Positions 8,844-18,189 are shown, numbered from the stretch's first letter. The stretch is 64,000 bases of DNA from Sphingomonas sp. J315 (GCF_024666595.1 NZ_CP088296.1:1302001-1366000), one strand, 5' to 3'. The notes: a model not told the origin generated them from the letters alone. Made by a program: numbers and translations.

Positions 8844-9829
8844 GCGAGAACCGCGCATTCTTCCGCGAAACGGTCGAACAGATCCTTGCCGACACGCTCG
8901 ACCAGAGCCGGATCGAGGCGAGCGAACAGCGCACGCTACCGGCGGCGCTCTACGAAGCCCTGGAGGAGAATGGCGTCACCCGAATGCTGGTACCCGAGGG
9001 CCAGGGCGGGATCGGCGCGGATATCGGCGATTCCTTTGCGATCCTGCGCGCCATGGGTGCCGCTGCTGCACCCGGACCGATTGTCGAAACGATGCTGGGC
9101 AACAAGCTGCTGGCCGAGGCCGGACTTGACCCCGCAGACGGGTTGATCGCGCTTGCCTTTGCCGACGATGGCGCGGCCATGCTGCATGCGGTGCCCTGGG
9201 GCGGCGGCGTCGATCATGTACTGGCGGTCACCCCGTCCGGCATTTCGCTGAGCGCCTCGGCCAATTGGGACATCGAACCTGCGCTCGATGCGGCGGACGA
9301 GCCGCGCGACACGCTGAGAGGCTCACTCGGCGCGATCGTCGCGCTCGACACGTCCGCCGCGTTGCGCACCGCCGCCATTCTGCGCGCGGGGCAGATGTTG
9401 GGCGCGATCGAATGGACGCTGGCACGCAGCATCGATTACGCGGGCGAGCGCAAGCAGTTCGGCCGTGAAATCTCGAAATTCCAGGTGATCCAGCAGATGC
9501 TGGCCGAGCTCGCCGCGCATATGCTCGCATCCGCCGGTATTGCCGAAGCAGCGGCGGACGCGGCCAGCGAAACGCTCATCGCTGCCGCTCGCTCGCGGCT
9601 GGGCGATGCCGCCGACGCCGCGATCGGCATCGGCCATCAGGTTCATGGCGCGATGGGGTTCAGCAAGGAATATGCGCTCAACCACCGCACGCGCCGGCTG
9701 ATGGCCTGGCGGGACGATTTCGGCAGCGTCCAGTTCTGGCGCCGCCGCCTCGCCGGCGGGTTCGTGACCTGCAGCCGCGAGGAATTCTGGCCGGCGATCG
9801 CCGATGCCGGCAACCGGCGCGCAGCCTAG
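8840..9829 (+). CDS. Acyl-CoA dehydrogenase, small partner subunit type
   Basis: A 329-residue acyl-CoA dehydrogenase homologue, shorter than the usual 380. It keeps ERKQFGREISKFQVIQQ near residue 205 and the late GHQVHGAMGFSKEYAL segment, but the middle beta-domain is reduced and I see no obvious catalytic Glu. This is the pattern of partner chains in heterotetrameric dehydrogenases. Its ATG overlaps the TGA of the large subunit, so equal synthesis is likely. The partnership is inferred from overlap and length. Confidence 0.88.
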   Translation: MSENRAFFRETVEQILADTLDQSRIEASEQRTLPAALYEALEENGVTRMLVPEGQGGIGADIGDSFAILRAMGAAAAPGPIVETMLGNKLLAEAGLDPADGLIALAFADDGAAMLHAVPWGGGVDHVLAVTPSGISLSASANWDIEPALDAADEPRDTLRGSLGAIVALDTSAALRTAAILRAGQMLGAIEWTLARSIDYAGERKQFGREISKFQVIQQMLAELAAHMLASAGIAEAAADAASETLIAAARSRLGDAADAAIGIGHQVHGAMGFSKEYALNHRTRRLMAWRDDFGSVQFWRRRLAGGFVTCSREEFWPAIADAGNRRAA

Positions 9830-9830
9830 A

Positions 9831-10355
9831 ATGCGCGACTGGTCGCCCGAACGCATCGTCGACCGGTTGCAGATCGAGGAGCAGCTCTATCTCTATTGCC
9901 GCGCGATCGACCGGATCGACATGGCTCTGCTCGCGAGCGTATTCCACCCCGACGCAATCATCGACAAGGGCGATGGTGCGGTGCCGGTGGCGGATTTCAT
10001 CGCGACGGTCGCGGCGCGCCACCCCGGCGTTCCCCGTGCGTCGCATATGGTGGCCAATCACCTGATCGAATTCACCGCGGCCGACACCGCATTCGTCGAA
10101 AGCTGGTGCCTCGCCGTCGAGCAGCATAGGGGTACCCCGGCGGTCGATCGCATCTACCGTGTCCGCTATGGCGACAGCTTCGCTCGGCGCGACGACGGCT
10201 GGCGGATCGCGCATCGCAGCTTCGTTGTCGATCATGTGCTGAACGCGCCGGTCGACCCCGCGCTGATCCTCGACATGGGCGGCCGCTATGAAGGCCAGCG
10301 CGACCTCGACGATGTGATCGAAAGGCTGCGGCGGGGCGCTTCGGCGCAGCCCTGA
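9831..10355 (+). CDS. SnoaL-like/NTF2-fold protein
   Basis: A 174-residue protein of the SnoaL_4 type (NTF2-like cone fold). It opens RLQIEEQLYLYCRAIDRID and has a central FHPDAIIDKGDG and a late RRDDGWRIAHRSFVVD, the standard layout of this fold. Such proteins act as small isomerases, dehydratases or ring-hydroxylase-type beta folds. It starts one base after the dehydrogenase stop and is the last plus-strand gene before a convergent pair. The exact reaction cannot be told. Confidence 0.82.
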   Translation: MRDWSPERIVDRLQIEEQLYLYCRAIDRIDMALLASVFHPDAIIDKGDGAVPVADFIATVAARHPGVPRASHMVANHLIEFTAADTAFVESWCLAVEQHRGTPAVDRIYRVRYGDSFARRDDGWRIAHRSFVVDHVLNAPVDPALILDMGGRYEGQRDLDDVIERLRRGASAQP

Positions 10356-10359
10356 CCGG

Positions 10360-11412
10360 TCAATCCAGTTCGATCGCCCTGGTCACCGATTTGGTCAGGC
10401 CAAAGCTCGGCATCGCCATGCTGTGCTTGCCGACGCCGCCTGCCACATAGAGGAGATAATCCTCCGGGCGCGACACCAGCGGCACGAACGGATCACTCAC
10501 AGAGTCACGGTTGAACGGCGCCATGGCGTCGTAATTGTCACGGGTGATCCCGACCAGTCGGGACAGCGTGTTGCCCGCGTTCGCGAACAGATATTCCTGA
10601 ACCTCGCGCAGACCGATGCCGTCGCGCGCGATCGTGTCGGCATGTTCGGGGCCGATGCAGATCGCGACCTCGCCATGCCCGAGATAACTGTTGTTATGGC
10701 CCAGCGTCGAGATCGTGCTGACGAAGGTCTTGAGGATGCCCGCTCCATCCTCGCTGGTATGATTATTAATCTCATGGGGCGCTTCGGAGCCGTGAACAGT
10801 GACGGTACTTACTCCGGGGTCGAACCCTCGGCGGACGTGCAGCGGCTCCCAGGGCGATGCCATCTCGTTTTCGCCCATGCAGAAGGAGAATTTGGCGGGC
10901 GTGCCATGCGTTGCGCGGTCGCCATTTCCCGGTGATCCTCCGGCGATATTGATGAGGATCAGGCGGATCGCCCGTCCGATGGTCGCATTGGCACGCCAGC
11001 CCGGCCCCATGCAGTTATAGCCCGAGTTGATGCGCAGCCGCTCGACCGCGGGACCATTGACGACCAGCATCGGCGTGACGGGATGGGTGGTGGCGTTGAT
11101 GCCATAGAGATTGAATTCGTCCTCCAGCATCGCCTCGCACGCGGCAATCAGCACGGGCAGATATTCGGGACGGCAACCTGCCATGACTGCGTTGACCGCG
11201 ATCTTCTCGATCGTCGCCTTGCCGTAACCCGGCCCCATCGCGCCAAGCGACTGGCCAGCATCGCGGCGTGTCCCGGCCAGCATCCGCGCCACCCGCGCTT
11301 CAGTCGGCGGGATCACGGGCAGCCCGTCGGTCACGCCCAGCTGATAGAGCGCCTCGTTCGCCGCCTCGAAATCGAGATCGTCGGCCAGGTCGAGAAATCG
11401 GTCGTCGGTCAT
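10360..11412 (-). CDS. Conserved protein paired with a UGSC-family redox protein
   Basis: A 350-residue protein I do not recognise as an enzyme family. Visible features: an N-terminal acidic segment, GLPVIPPTEARV near 30, Cys residues in SGYNCMGPGWRA and FSFCMGENEM, and several His-rich patches (HNNSYLGHGE). There is no signal peptide. It lies three bases downstream of the UGSC-family gene, so the two are almost certainly co-transcribed and probably act together. The conserved Cys could exchange thiols with the CGSC partner; that is speculation. Confidence 0.7.
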   Translation of the reverse strand: MTDDRFLDLADDLDFEAANEALYQLGVTDGLPVIPPTEARVARMLAGTRRDAGQSLGAMGPGYGKATIEKIAVNAVMAGCRPEYLPVLIAACEAMLEDEFNLYGINATTHPVTPMLVVNGPAVERLRINSGYNCMGPGWRANATIGRAIRLILINIAGGSPGNGDRATHGTPAKFSFCMGENEMASPWEPLHVRRGFDPGVSTVTVHGSEAPHEINNHTSEDGAGILKTFVSTISTLGHNNSYLGHGEVAICIGPEHADTIARDGIGLREVQEYLFANAGNTLSRLVGITRDNYDAMAPFNRDSVSDPFVPLVSRPEDYLLYVAGGVGKHSMAMPSFGLTKSVTRAIELD

Positions 11413-11415
11413 GGA

Positions 11416-12024
11416 TCAGATCTCGCAGAACATGTTGCTACGCGCGAAATTGTTGCTCTCGCCGATATAGCGGTCGGTATAGTCGCTCTCGAGCTGCGCC
11501 GCGCTGCCGGTCAGGACCCGCACCACCTGTTCGATCATCCCGTGCGCACGTTCGATAACGATTTCTGCTGCGACGTCGCCCATCGGGTGGGGCACCATCA
11601 CGATTGGAAGTCCGGGCAGGCCCAGTGCGATCGCCTCCTGCTGCCCGAGCACCACGAAAGCGTCGCTGTTGACGGTCGCGGTCGGCACGCCGCGCTTCTC
11701 CAGCGTCACGCCGTCATGGATGCACCAGGACGTGCACGAGCCGCAGTCGCCATAAGCGTTGATCACCGCATCGCACGCCGCCAGTGCGTCCAGCATCGCC
11801 GCGGGAGCGCCGGGCGACGAGCTGATCTTGCGGTAGAAATGCACGTCCGCGACGCCATAGTCGCGCTGCAGGATCTCGCCTGCCGCCTTGAGCAGCAGCG
11901 CCGCATTCTTCTTGGTGTTGTCGAGCAGGCCGATCCTCTTGCCGTTCAGCGTATCGAGCCGCGGGGCGATGGGATGGCGCTCGACGCTGTTCGTGCCGAT
12001 GGGACTGAGCAGGCGGCCGGTCAT
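11416..12024 (-). CDS. UGSC-family (seleno)protein homologue with CGSC
   Basis: A 202-residue protein with the motif Cys94-Gly-Ser-Cys97 (YGDCGSCTSWC), matching the UGSC family in which some members carry selenocysteine in the first position. Here it is an ordinary TGC codon, and a third Cys follows at 101. The fold looks alpha/beta, with an N-terminal KRIGLLDNTKKNAALLL. The start follows AAGGAGAG with good spacing; a longer frame reaches 12078. Members are thought to be thiol oxidoreductases, but no substrate is established. It is divergent from the amidohydrolase, across the palindrome at 12090. Confidence 0.75.
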   Translation of the reverse strand: MTGRLLSPIGTNSVERHPIAPRLDTLNGKRIGLLDNTKKNAALLLKAAGEILQRDYGVADVHFYRKISSSPGAPAAMLDALAACDAVINAYGDCGSCTSWCIHDGVTLEKRGVPTATVNSDAFVVLGQQEAIALGLPGLPIVMVPHPMGDVAAEIVIERAHGMIEQVVRVLTGSAAQLESDYTDRYIGESNNFARSNMFCEI

Positions 12025-12089
12025 GCACTCTCTCCTTCGCCGGTGACGATTCTCCGTCCATCTTCCCGGATCAAGCAACCGGGCGTTTG

Positions 12090-12103
12090 ATCACACAGGT
12101 GAT
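12090..12103. promoter_or_regulatory. Candidate IclR operator, copy 3
   Basis: ATCACACAGGTGAT has perfect five-base arms (ATCAC/GTGAT) and sits between the divergent UGSC-family and amidohydrolase genes. It resembles the copies at 1249 and 3485. Confidence 0.5.
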
Positions 12104-12138
12104 GGGCCGGATCGCTGCTGCGATGCTATCGTCGGCAC

Positions 12139-12990
12139 ATGATCGTCGATGCGCAGATCCATGTCTGGGGAGCGGATTGTCCCCAGCGTCCATGGCCGCG
12201 CGCCGGCACGGATGGCCGGACCGCTCGGGCCCAGCGCGACAATCCGATGACCGCGGTCGAGGCACTGTCGGCGATGGACGCAGCATGCGTCACCCGCGCA
12301 ATCCTTGTCCCGCCTTCCTGGGAAGGGGAGCGCAACGACCTCGTCCTCGCCGCCGCCGCGGCGCACCCGGACCGCTTCGCGGTGATGGGGCGCCTCCCGC
12401 CCGATCTGCGTTCGCTGGCCCGGTGGCGGCATCAGCCCGGCATGTTGGGCGCCCGGATCATCCTGGGTGCCGAGACTGTCGATCACTGGCTTTGGGCGGA
12501 AGCGCAGGCGCAGAATGTCCCGCTCATGATCGCCCCTGCCGGCAAAGTGCCGCTGCTCGCCCGCATCGCGCGTGAATATCCCGCGCTGCGGCTGATCATC
12601 GATCATATGGGTGCGCGGGTTCACAAGACTGGCGCAACGGCGTTCGCGCAGGTTGAGGAGGTGATCGCGATGGCCGCGCTGCCCAATGTCGCGATCAAGG
12701 CGACCTGCCTGCCCGGCTACAGCGCGGCGGGCCATCCCTGGCCCGACGTCACCCCCTATCTGCGGCGGCTGTTCGACGCTTTTGGCGCCGAACGGACCTT
12801 CTGGGGATCGGACCTCAGCCGCCTGCCCTGCCCCTATCCGATGCTGGTGCGCTTCTTCCACGAGGAGCTGCCCTGGCTCAAAGGACAGGCGCGCGATCAG
12901 GTCATGGGCGGCGCAATCCTGCGCTGGCTGGATTGGAACCAGCACCGGTCACATCCGCCAACAAACGGCAAAGGAATTGCATCGCCATGA
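12139..12990 (+). CDS. Amidohydrolase-2 family hydrolase/decarboxylase
   Basis: A 283-residue metal-dependent hydrolase of the PF04909 type. The N-terminal metal motif is DAQIHVW (4-10), the central strand reads LIIDHMGA, and the late Asp lies in FWGSDLSRLP. Family members cleave lactones (for example 2-pyrone dicarboxylate) or decarboxylate aromatic acids, so a ring-cleavage product is a plausible substrate, but I cannot choose. Its last codon overlaps the start of the glutathione peroxidase gene (ATGA). Confidence 0.85.
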   Translation: MIVDAQIHVWGADCPQRPWPRAGTDGRTARAQRDNPMTAVEALSAMDAACVTRAILVPPSWEGERNDLVLAAAAAHPDRFAVMGRLPPDLRSLARWRHQPGMLGARIILGAETVDHWLWAEAQAQNVPLMIAPAGKVPLLARIAREYPALRLIIDHMGARVHKTGATAFAQVEEVIAMAALPNVAIKATCLPGYSAAGHPWPDVTPYLRRLFDAFGAERTFWGSDLSRLPCPYPMLVRFFHEELPWLKGQARDQVMGGAILRWLDWNQHRSHPPTNGKGIASP

Positions 12991-13535
12991 CGAAGCTTCA
13001 GGACATTCCGGTAAGAACGATCGATGGCCGCGAGACGCGGCTCTCCGAACATGCCGGCAAGGCGCTGCTGATCGTCAACACCGCCTCCAAATGCGGCCTG
13101 ACCCCGCAATATGAAGGACTTGAGGCGCTGTACCGCGCCTATCGCGACCGGGGGTTCGAAGTGCTGGGGTTTCCCTCCAACGATTTCCGCGGGCAGGAGC
13201 CGGGAACGGATGCCGAGATCGCCGACTTCTGCCAGTCCGCCTACGCCGTGGATTTCCCGATGTTCGCCAAGATGGTCGTGGCGGGCCCGGACAAGCACCC
13301 GCTCTACGCTGCCCTGACCGAGGCGCAGCCTGCCGCCGTCAGCACCAGCGGCGGCGCGATGCGTGCCAGGCTGGAGAGCCACGGCATCGCGGTGAACCCG
13401 GCACCCGAAGTGCAATGGAATTTCGAGAAGTTCGTGGTCGCTCCGGACGGCAGCGTCACCGCCCGGTTCGCGCCCGATACGCTGCCCGCCGACCCGGCGA
13501 TCCTCGCAGCGATCGAAGAACAGCTTCCGCGCTGA
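12987..13535 (+). CDS. Glutathione peroxidase-family protein
   Basis: A 182-residue thiol peroxidase of the Gpx family that reduces hydroperoxides. The peroxidatic Cys36 lies in NTASKCGLTPQ (Cys, not selenocysteine). Gln70 in FPSNDFRGQEPG and the late Trp-Asn in VQWNFEKF complete the catalytic tetrad. The usual FPCNQF stretch is FPSNDF here, so the second Cys of the two-Cys mechanism is missing from that place. It overlaps the amidohydrolase stop by four bases, an unusual operon partner that suggests protection during catabolism. Confidence 0.9.
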   Translation: MTKLQDIPVRTIDGRETRLSEHAGKALLIVNTASKCGLTPQYEGLEALYRAYRDRGFEVLGFPSNDFRGQEPGTDAEIADFCQSAYAVDFPMFAKMVVAGPDKHPLYAALTEAQPAAVSTSGGAMRARLESHGIAVNPAPEVQWNFEKFVVAPDGSVTARFAPDTLPADPAILAAIEEQLPR

Positions 13536-13625
13536 TCGAGCATAGATGTGCGCAATCGGCGCGCAGGCGTGACCGGCGTCTGGGCTTGACCCATCATGCC
13601 CGGAAACAAGGAAATGAGGCCAGGG

Positions 13626-14964
13626 ATGAGGACAGTCGACACGGTTGCTGCGGAAACCGACGTCCAATCGGCGGTTTCGCCGCGCATCGCCTGGTTCAGC
13701 GTGACGATCCTGCTGCTCGTCGCGATCATGTCGTATCTCGACCGGCAGATCATCTCGCTGATGGTCGAACCGATCAAGGCCAGCCTCGGCGTCAGCGATT
13801 TTGAGATCGGACTGCTCCAGGGCGTGGCGTTCGGCCTGTTCTATGCCGTGTTCGGCTTGCCGATCGGATGGCTGGTCGATCGCTATTCGCGGCGCAAGAT
13901 CATCTATTTCGGTATGACTCTGTGGTCGCTGGCGGCCGGTGCTTGCGGGCTCGCTTCCACCTACACCCATTTGCTTCTGGCCCGTTTCGGCGTAGGTGTC
14001 GGGGAGGCGTCGCTATCGCCCGCTGCCTATTCGATGATCGCCGACCTGTTTCCGCCCAGACGCCTGGCGCTGGCGCTGGGCGTATTCGCGACGGGATCGT
14101 CGATCGGCGGCGCGCTCGCCTATATGGCAGGGGGGCGCGCTGATCGCGAAGTTCGAGGCGATGGGTGCCATGGCATTGCCCGGTGTCGGCGTGCTGGAGC
14201 CGTGGCAGCTGGTCTTCCTCGTCACCGGGCTGCCCGGCGTCGGCATCGCCGCCCTGATGTTCCTCGTTCCCGAGCCGGTTCGCCGGCACCGCAAGCTCGA
14301 CCTTGACGCTCCCGATCGGGGCGTGATGCACTTCCTCCTCGCCAACCGCCGCTATTTCATCTGTCATTTCCTCGGCTTCGGGCTGGTCGCGGTCATGGCC
14401 TACGGCACTGCGGCCTGGGCACCGGCGATGCTGATGCGCCGCTACGGCCTCGGTGTTGCGGAGGTCGGCATCATTCTCGGCACCGTCGGCGCGCTCAGCG
14501 GCATTCCCGGTTTCATCTTCGGTGGCTGGTTCGTCGATCGCTGGTTCGCGCGCGGCCAGCGCGACGCGCATCTGCGATACTTCGTCTATGCCTGCCTGAT
14601 CGGCGTCGCGATGGCGATCATCGCCTTCCAGCTTGCCGATGGCATCCTCTGGCTGTTCATCCCGGCCTATGCGCTGCTCCATTTTCTGCAACCATTCACC
14701 GGCCCGGCCGTCGCGCACCTCCAGATCGTGACGCCCAACGAATATCGCGGGCGCATTTCCGCGTTGTTCGTGCTGGTGTTCAACCTGATGGGCATGTGCC
14801 TTGGACCGCCCTCGGTCGCGTTCATCACAACCTTCGTGCTTCACGATCCGATGCAGGTCCATTGGTCGCTGACGATCATGTATGTGGTTGTAGGTCTCTG
14901 TGCAGCCGCCCTGTTCCGGCTGGCGCTGGCACCTGCGCGGCGGGCGGCGGAGGCCGTGGCATGA
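13626..14964 (+). pseudogene. Major facilitator superfamily transporter, frameshifted
   Basis: Two overlapping frames make one MFS permease of about 445 residues with 12 predicted helices. The first contains SYLDRQIISLMVEPIK and VDRYSRRK, the loop motif of the family; the second continues from ALIAKFEAM and ends at 14964. The break is at a six-G run (14130-14135): removing one G restores AGGALIAKF. The residue pattern resembles spinster/aromatic-acid permeases, so it probably imports the substrate of this cluster. The neighbouring SDR starts inside its stop codon (ATGA). I suspect a consensus error, as several other genes here show the same kind of break. Confidence 0.82.
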
Positions 14965-15701
14965 AGCTGGCCGGGCGACGGATCCTGATCACCGGCGCGG
15001 CCTCCGGCATCGGTCGCGCGACGGCCGAATTATTCGCTCGCGAAGGCGCGGCGCTGGCGCTGCTGGATCGCAGCGACGACCTCTTGCGATCGGCGGCCCA
15101 GGCAAGCGGTGGAACGGCGGTGCTCGCCGATCTGGCGGACGAAGCTCAATTGCTCGCGGCCGTAGCGAAGGCGGCCCAGGCGATGGGCGGAATCGATGGC
15201 ATCGTGAACGGTGCGGGCATCGCCGGATCGCAGCCGCTCGACGCGCTCGACCGCGAAAGCTGGGACCGGTTCGTCGCGATCAACCTGACCGCGCCCTATC
15301 TGATCTGTCGCGCGGCCTTGCCCCATTTGCAGGTCACCGGGAACGCGACGATCGTCAACATCGCCTCGGGACAGGCGCTGTTGCCCAACGCGCCGGGCAT
15401 CGCCGCCTATGCTGCGACCAAGGCGGGGCTTGTCGCCTTCACCAAGGCACTGGGCGCGGAGCTCGCACCCCGGATCCGCGCCAATGTCGTCGCCCCGGGT
15501 ATCGTCGATACGCCGATGGTCCAGGGCGTGCTCGGTGGCTATGCCAGCCCGGACGACGCGCCATTCGTCCAGCAATATGCCATGAAGCGGGTCGCGCGCC
15601 CGTCCGAGCTGGCCGAGGCGATCCTGTTCCTGAGCAGCGAAGCGTCCTCCTATGTCACCGGCACGGTGCTGGCAGTCGATGGCGGCCGCACCTTCCACTG
15701 A
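14961..15701 (+). CDS. Short-chain dehydrogenase/reductase
   Basis: A 246-residue classical SDR: TGAASGIG (11-18), Asp36 for NAD(H), Ser136 and Tyr150-x3-Lys154 in AAYAATKAG. NNAG is changed to NGAG, a common small variation. It overlaps the MFS transporter by four bases and converges on the acyl-CoA ligase at 15702 with no gap. The substrate is unknown; a hydroxyl oxidation in the local pathway is likely. Confidence 0.9.
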   Translation: MKLAGRRILITGAASGIGRATAELFAREGAALALLDRSDDLLRSAAQASGGTAVLADLADEAQLLAAVAKAAQAMGGIDGIVNGAGIAGSQPLDALDRESWDRFVAINLTAPYLICRAALPHLQVTGNATIVNIASGQALLPNAPGIAAYAATKAGLVAFTKALGAELAPRIRANVVAPGIVDTPMVQGVLGGYASPDDAPFVQQYAMKRVARPSELAEAILFLSSEASSYVTGTVLAVDGGRTFH

Positions 15702-17240
15702 TCAGATGCGGATCTTCGCATCGTTCCAGTAGCGCGCGCGCAAGTCGCGCTTGAGCAGCTTGCCGTTGGGCATGCGCGGCAGCGCCTCGACAAAATCGAC
15801 GCTGCGTGGGCATTTGTATTTGGCCAGCTTCGACTGGCAGTGCGCCACCAGTTCGGCGGCCAGTTCAGCCGACGCCGACTGTCCGGCCGCCAGCTGCACC
15901 ACGGCCTTCACCTCTTCGCCATATTCGGGATGGGGCACACCGATCACCGCGACATCCTCGATCGCCGGATGGACGGCGAGCACATTCTCCGCCTCTTGCG
16001 GGTAGATGTTTACCCCGCCGGCGATGATCATGTTGGTCTTGCGGTCGGTGAGGTAGAGATAGCCCTCCTCGTCCAGATATCCCATGTCGCCGATCGTGGT
16101 CCAACCGTTGCGGTCATGCGCTTCGGCGGTCTTGGCCGGATCATTATGATATTCGAACACCGTCCAGTCCGACGCGAAATAGATCACGCCCACCTCGCCG
16201 GCCGGCAGCACCGCGCCATCCTCCCCGACGATCCGGACATCGGGCGAGCGCCCCACCGAACCGGGATGTGCCAGCCATTCCTGCGGCGTGATCGCGGTCA
16301 GGCCGTTGCCTTCGGTCGCGGCGTAGAATTCGTAGAGCACCGGCCCCCACCAGTCGATCATTGCCCGCTTGGTATCCTGCGGACAGGGCGCCGCGGTGTG
16401 GACCGCATGCGTGATGCTGCTGATGTCATAGCGGTCGCGATCCGGCGCCTTGAGCATGCGGATCATCATCGTCGGCACCAGCCAGGCCTTGTTCACCCGG
16501 TATTTCCCGATCGCCTCGAGCGCCTCGAGCGGATCAAAGTCGCGCATCAGCACGACCGTTCCGCCCGACCGGTGGGTCGACATCGCGAAATTGAGCGGCC
16601 CGGCATGGTATAATGGCGAGGGGTTGAGGCAGATCGTCTCCGCGTCCCAGGCATAGAGGCCGCGAAGCATCTGGTCGCCCGCGCCAAGCTGGCCGAACGC
16701 CGCGCCCGTGATGCGGCGCTTGATTCCCTTGGGTCGCCCGGATGTGCCGGACGAATAGATCATCGAGGAACCTTCGAGCGACGCATAGTCTGCCGCCGCT
16801 GGCGGGTCGCCGTTTTCGGGCGCAAACCCGGAGGGGCCGCCGCGATCGCACAACCAGATCGCCACATCGGCACAGGTCTCGGCCACCCCTGCCAGCACGT
16901 CGCGCCTTGCCTCGCTCGACAGGATCGCGCGTGCACCGCAGTCCTGCACGATATAGCTGACCTCGTCGGCGGTCAGATGCCAGTTGACCGGTGTATAATA
17001 GAGGCCGGCGCGCTGCGCGGCCCAGGCCGCGACCATGAAGTCCGCGCGATTTTCCATCAGGATCGCGACATGGTCCTCGGCCTTGATGCCATGTGCCGCA
17101 AGCTGGCCGGCCAGCGCATGCGAACGCGCCTCGAGTTCGGCATAGGTCAGCAGCGTGCCCGCACCAGCCATGATCACCGCAGGCCGGTCGGGCGTCTCCT
17201 TCGCGTGGTGCGCGAGATGCGGCAGCGTCGCTTTGCTCAT
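15702..17240 (-). CDS. Acyl-CoA synthetase (AMP-forming)
   Basis: A 512-residue class I adenylate-forming ligase. The ATP loop is MIYSSGTSGRPKGIKRR (about 170-186), followed by YEFYAATEGNG, the GDMGYLDEEGYLYLTDRKTN hinge region and the catalytic Lys near the end (PNGKLLKRDLRA). It activates a carboxylic acid to its CoA thioester, the entry step for the local pathway; the acid is unknown. It is transcribed away from the second PF10118 gene. ATGAGC is the first start, with an AGGAAT-like site before it. Confidence 0.92.
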   Translation of the reverse strand: MSKATLPHLAHHAKETPDRPAVIMAGAGTLLTYAELEARSHALAGQLAAHGIKAEDHVAILMENRADFMVAAWAAQRAGLYYTPVNWHLTADEVSYIVQDCGARAILSSEARRDVLAGVAETCADVAIWLCDRGGPSGFAPENGDPPAAADYASLEGSSMIYSSGTSGRPKGIKRRITGAAFGQLGAGDQMLRGLYAWDAETICLNPSPLYHAGPLNFAMSTHRSGGTVVLMRDFDPLEALEAIGKYRVNKAWLVPTMMIRMLKAPDRDRYDISSITHAVHTAAPCPQDTKRAMIDWWGPVLYEFYAATEGNGLTAITPQEWLAHPGSVGRSPDVRIVGEDGAVLPAGEVGVIYFASDWTVFEYHNDPAKTAEAHDRNGWTTIGDMGYLDEEGYLYLTDRKTNMIIAGGVNIYPQEAENVLAVHPAIEDVAVIGVPHPEYGEEVKAVVQLAAGQSASAELAAELVAHCQSKLAKYKCPRSVDFVEALPRMPNGKLLKRDLRARYWNDAKIRI

Positions 17241-17373
17241 GAATTCCTCTCCGGCTTTGCGCCACCCTTTGCCGCATCTCGTACAGGAACAAGAGCCAAG
17301 GCCGCTCCATCACCCATATGCTGAATGACGCGACGATATGGGCGCGCGGGCAAGGCTGGCCTATCCCGCCACC

Positions 17374-18189
17374 ATGACCCCACGATATCCCAAGATGGAA
17401 TTCGGCTCGGTCGATCCGCACTGGTCGCGCAACAGCGAGCTGGCGCAGCATTACAATGCGGCGTCGATCGTACCCTCGCACATCGAGCCCTATCTGGTCC
17501 GGGTGATGCTCAAGGCGCAGCCCAGCGTGGCAAGTCACAACCCGCAGCTCTCCCGCGACATCGAGGTCTTCAACAAGCAGGAAGTCGAGCATTGCAAGCG
17601 CCACAACGCTTTCAACAAGATGCTGCGCGAAAAGGGTTATCCCGGCCTGATCGATTTCGAGAAGCGGATCGCCGCAGAATATCGGGACTGGCTCGAGAAC
17701 CGGTCCCTGCGCTTCAACCTTGCTTATTCGGAAGGCTTTGAGGCGATCGGATCGAGCAATGCGGAAACCTTCTTTCAGGTCCTTCCGCTGCTCGAGCGCA
17801 GCGCCGACCCGGCTGCACTCGAGCTCTGGAAATGGCATCTGGCCGAAGAGTTCGAGCACCGGCACGTCTGTTTCGACGTCTATCACACGCTTTACGGGCG
17901 CGGCCCGCTTGCCTGGCTCTATCGCTGCTGGGGCTATCTCTACGCCTATCGCCACCTGACCCGCTTCATGGACGGCGTGGCCGATTATCTGATCGCGATC
18001 GACCGGGAAAGCATGTCGGAAGCGCAGCGGGAGAAGTCGAAGATCAGGGTCGCGAGCCACCGCAAGATGACCCGCAAGCGCGACCTGAAACAGATGCTCA
18101 CCGTGCTGTCGCCCTTCTACAACCCGTCTCGCAAACGGGCTTCGGCGGCGATGACCGCCTATCTCGCATCGCTCGCCCCGCCGGGCTGA
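17374..18189 (+). CDS. Predicted metal-dependent hydrolase, PF10118 family (copy 2)
   Basis: A 271-residue paralogue of the gene at 3583. It keeps KQEVEHCKRH, YSEGFEAIGS and LAEEFEHRHVCFDVYH, the acid/His ligands expected for a di-metal centre. The chosen ATG reads MTPRYPKMEFGS, matching the start of copy 1; a longer frame begins at 17338. It is followed by the TonB receptor on the same strand and is divergent from the acyl-CoA ligase. Having two copies in one cluster suggests a role in the pathway rather than general metabolism. Confidence 0.85.
   Translation: MTPRYPKMEFGSVDPHWSRNSELAQHYNAASIVPSHIEPYLVRVMLKAQPSVASHNPQLSRDIEVFNKQEVEHCKRHNAFNKMLREKGYPGLIDFEKRIAAEYRDWLENRSLRFNLAYSEGFEAIGSSNAETFFQVLPLLERSADPAALELWKWHLAEEFEHRHVCFDVYHTLYGRGPLAWLYRCWGYLYAYRHLTRFMDGVADYLIAIDRESMSEAQREKSKIRVASHRKMTRKRDLKQMLTVLSPFYNPSRKRASAAMTAYLASLAPPG

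Noticed and set aside
11748..11760. Selenocysteine in the UGSC-family protein
   Set aside because: The motif codon is TGC (Cys), not TGA, so no recoding is needed.
16534..18060. A 508-codon minus-strand frame
   Set aside because: It is antisense to the second PF10118 gene and partly to the ligase in another frame; no domain is visible.
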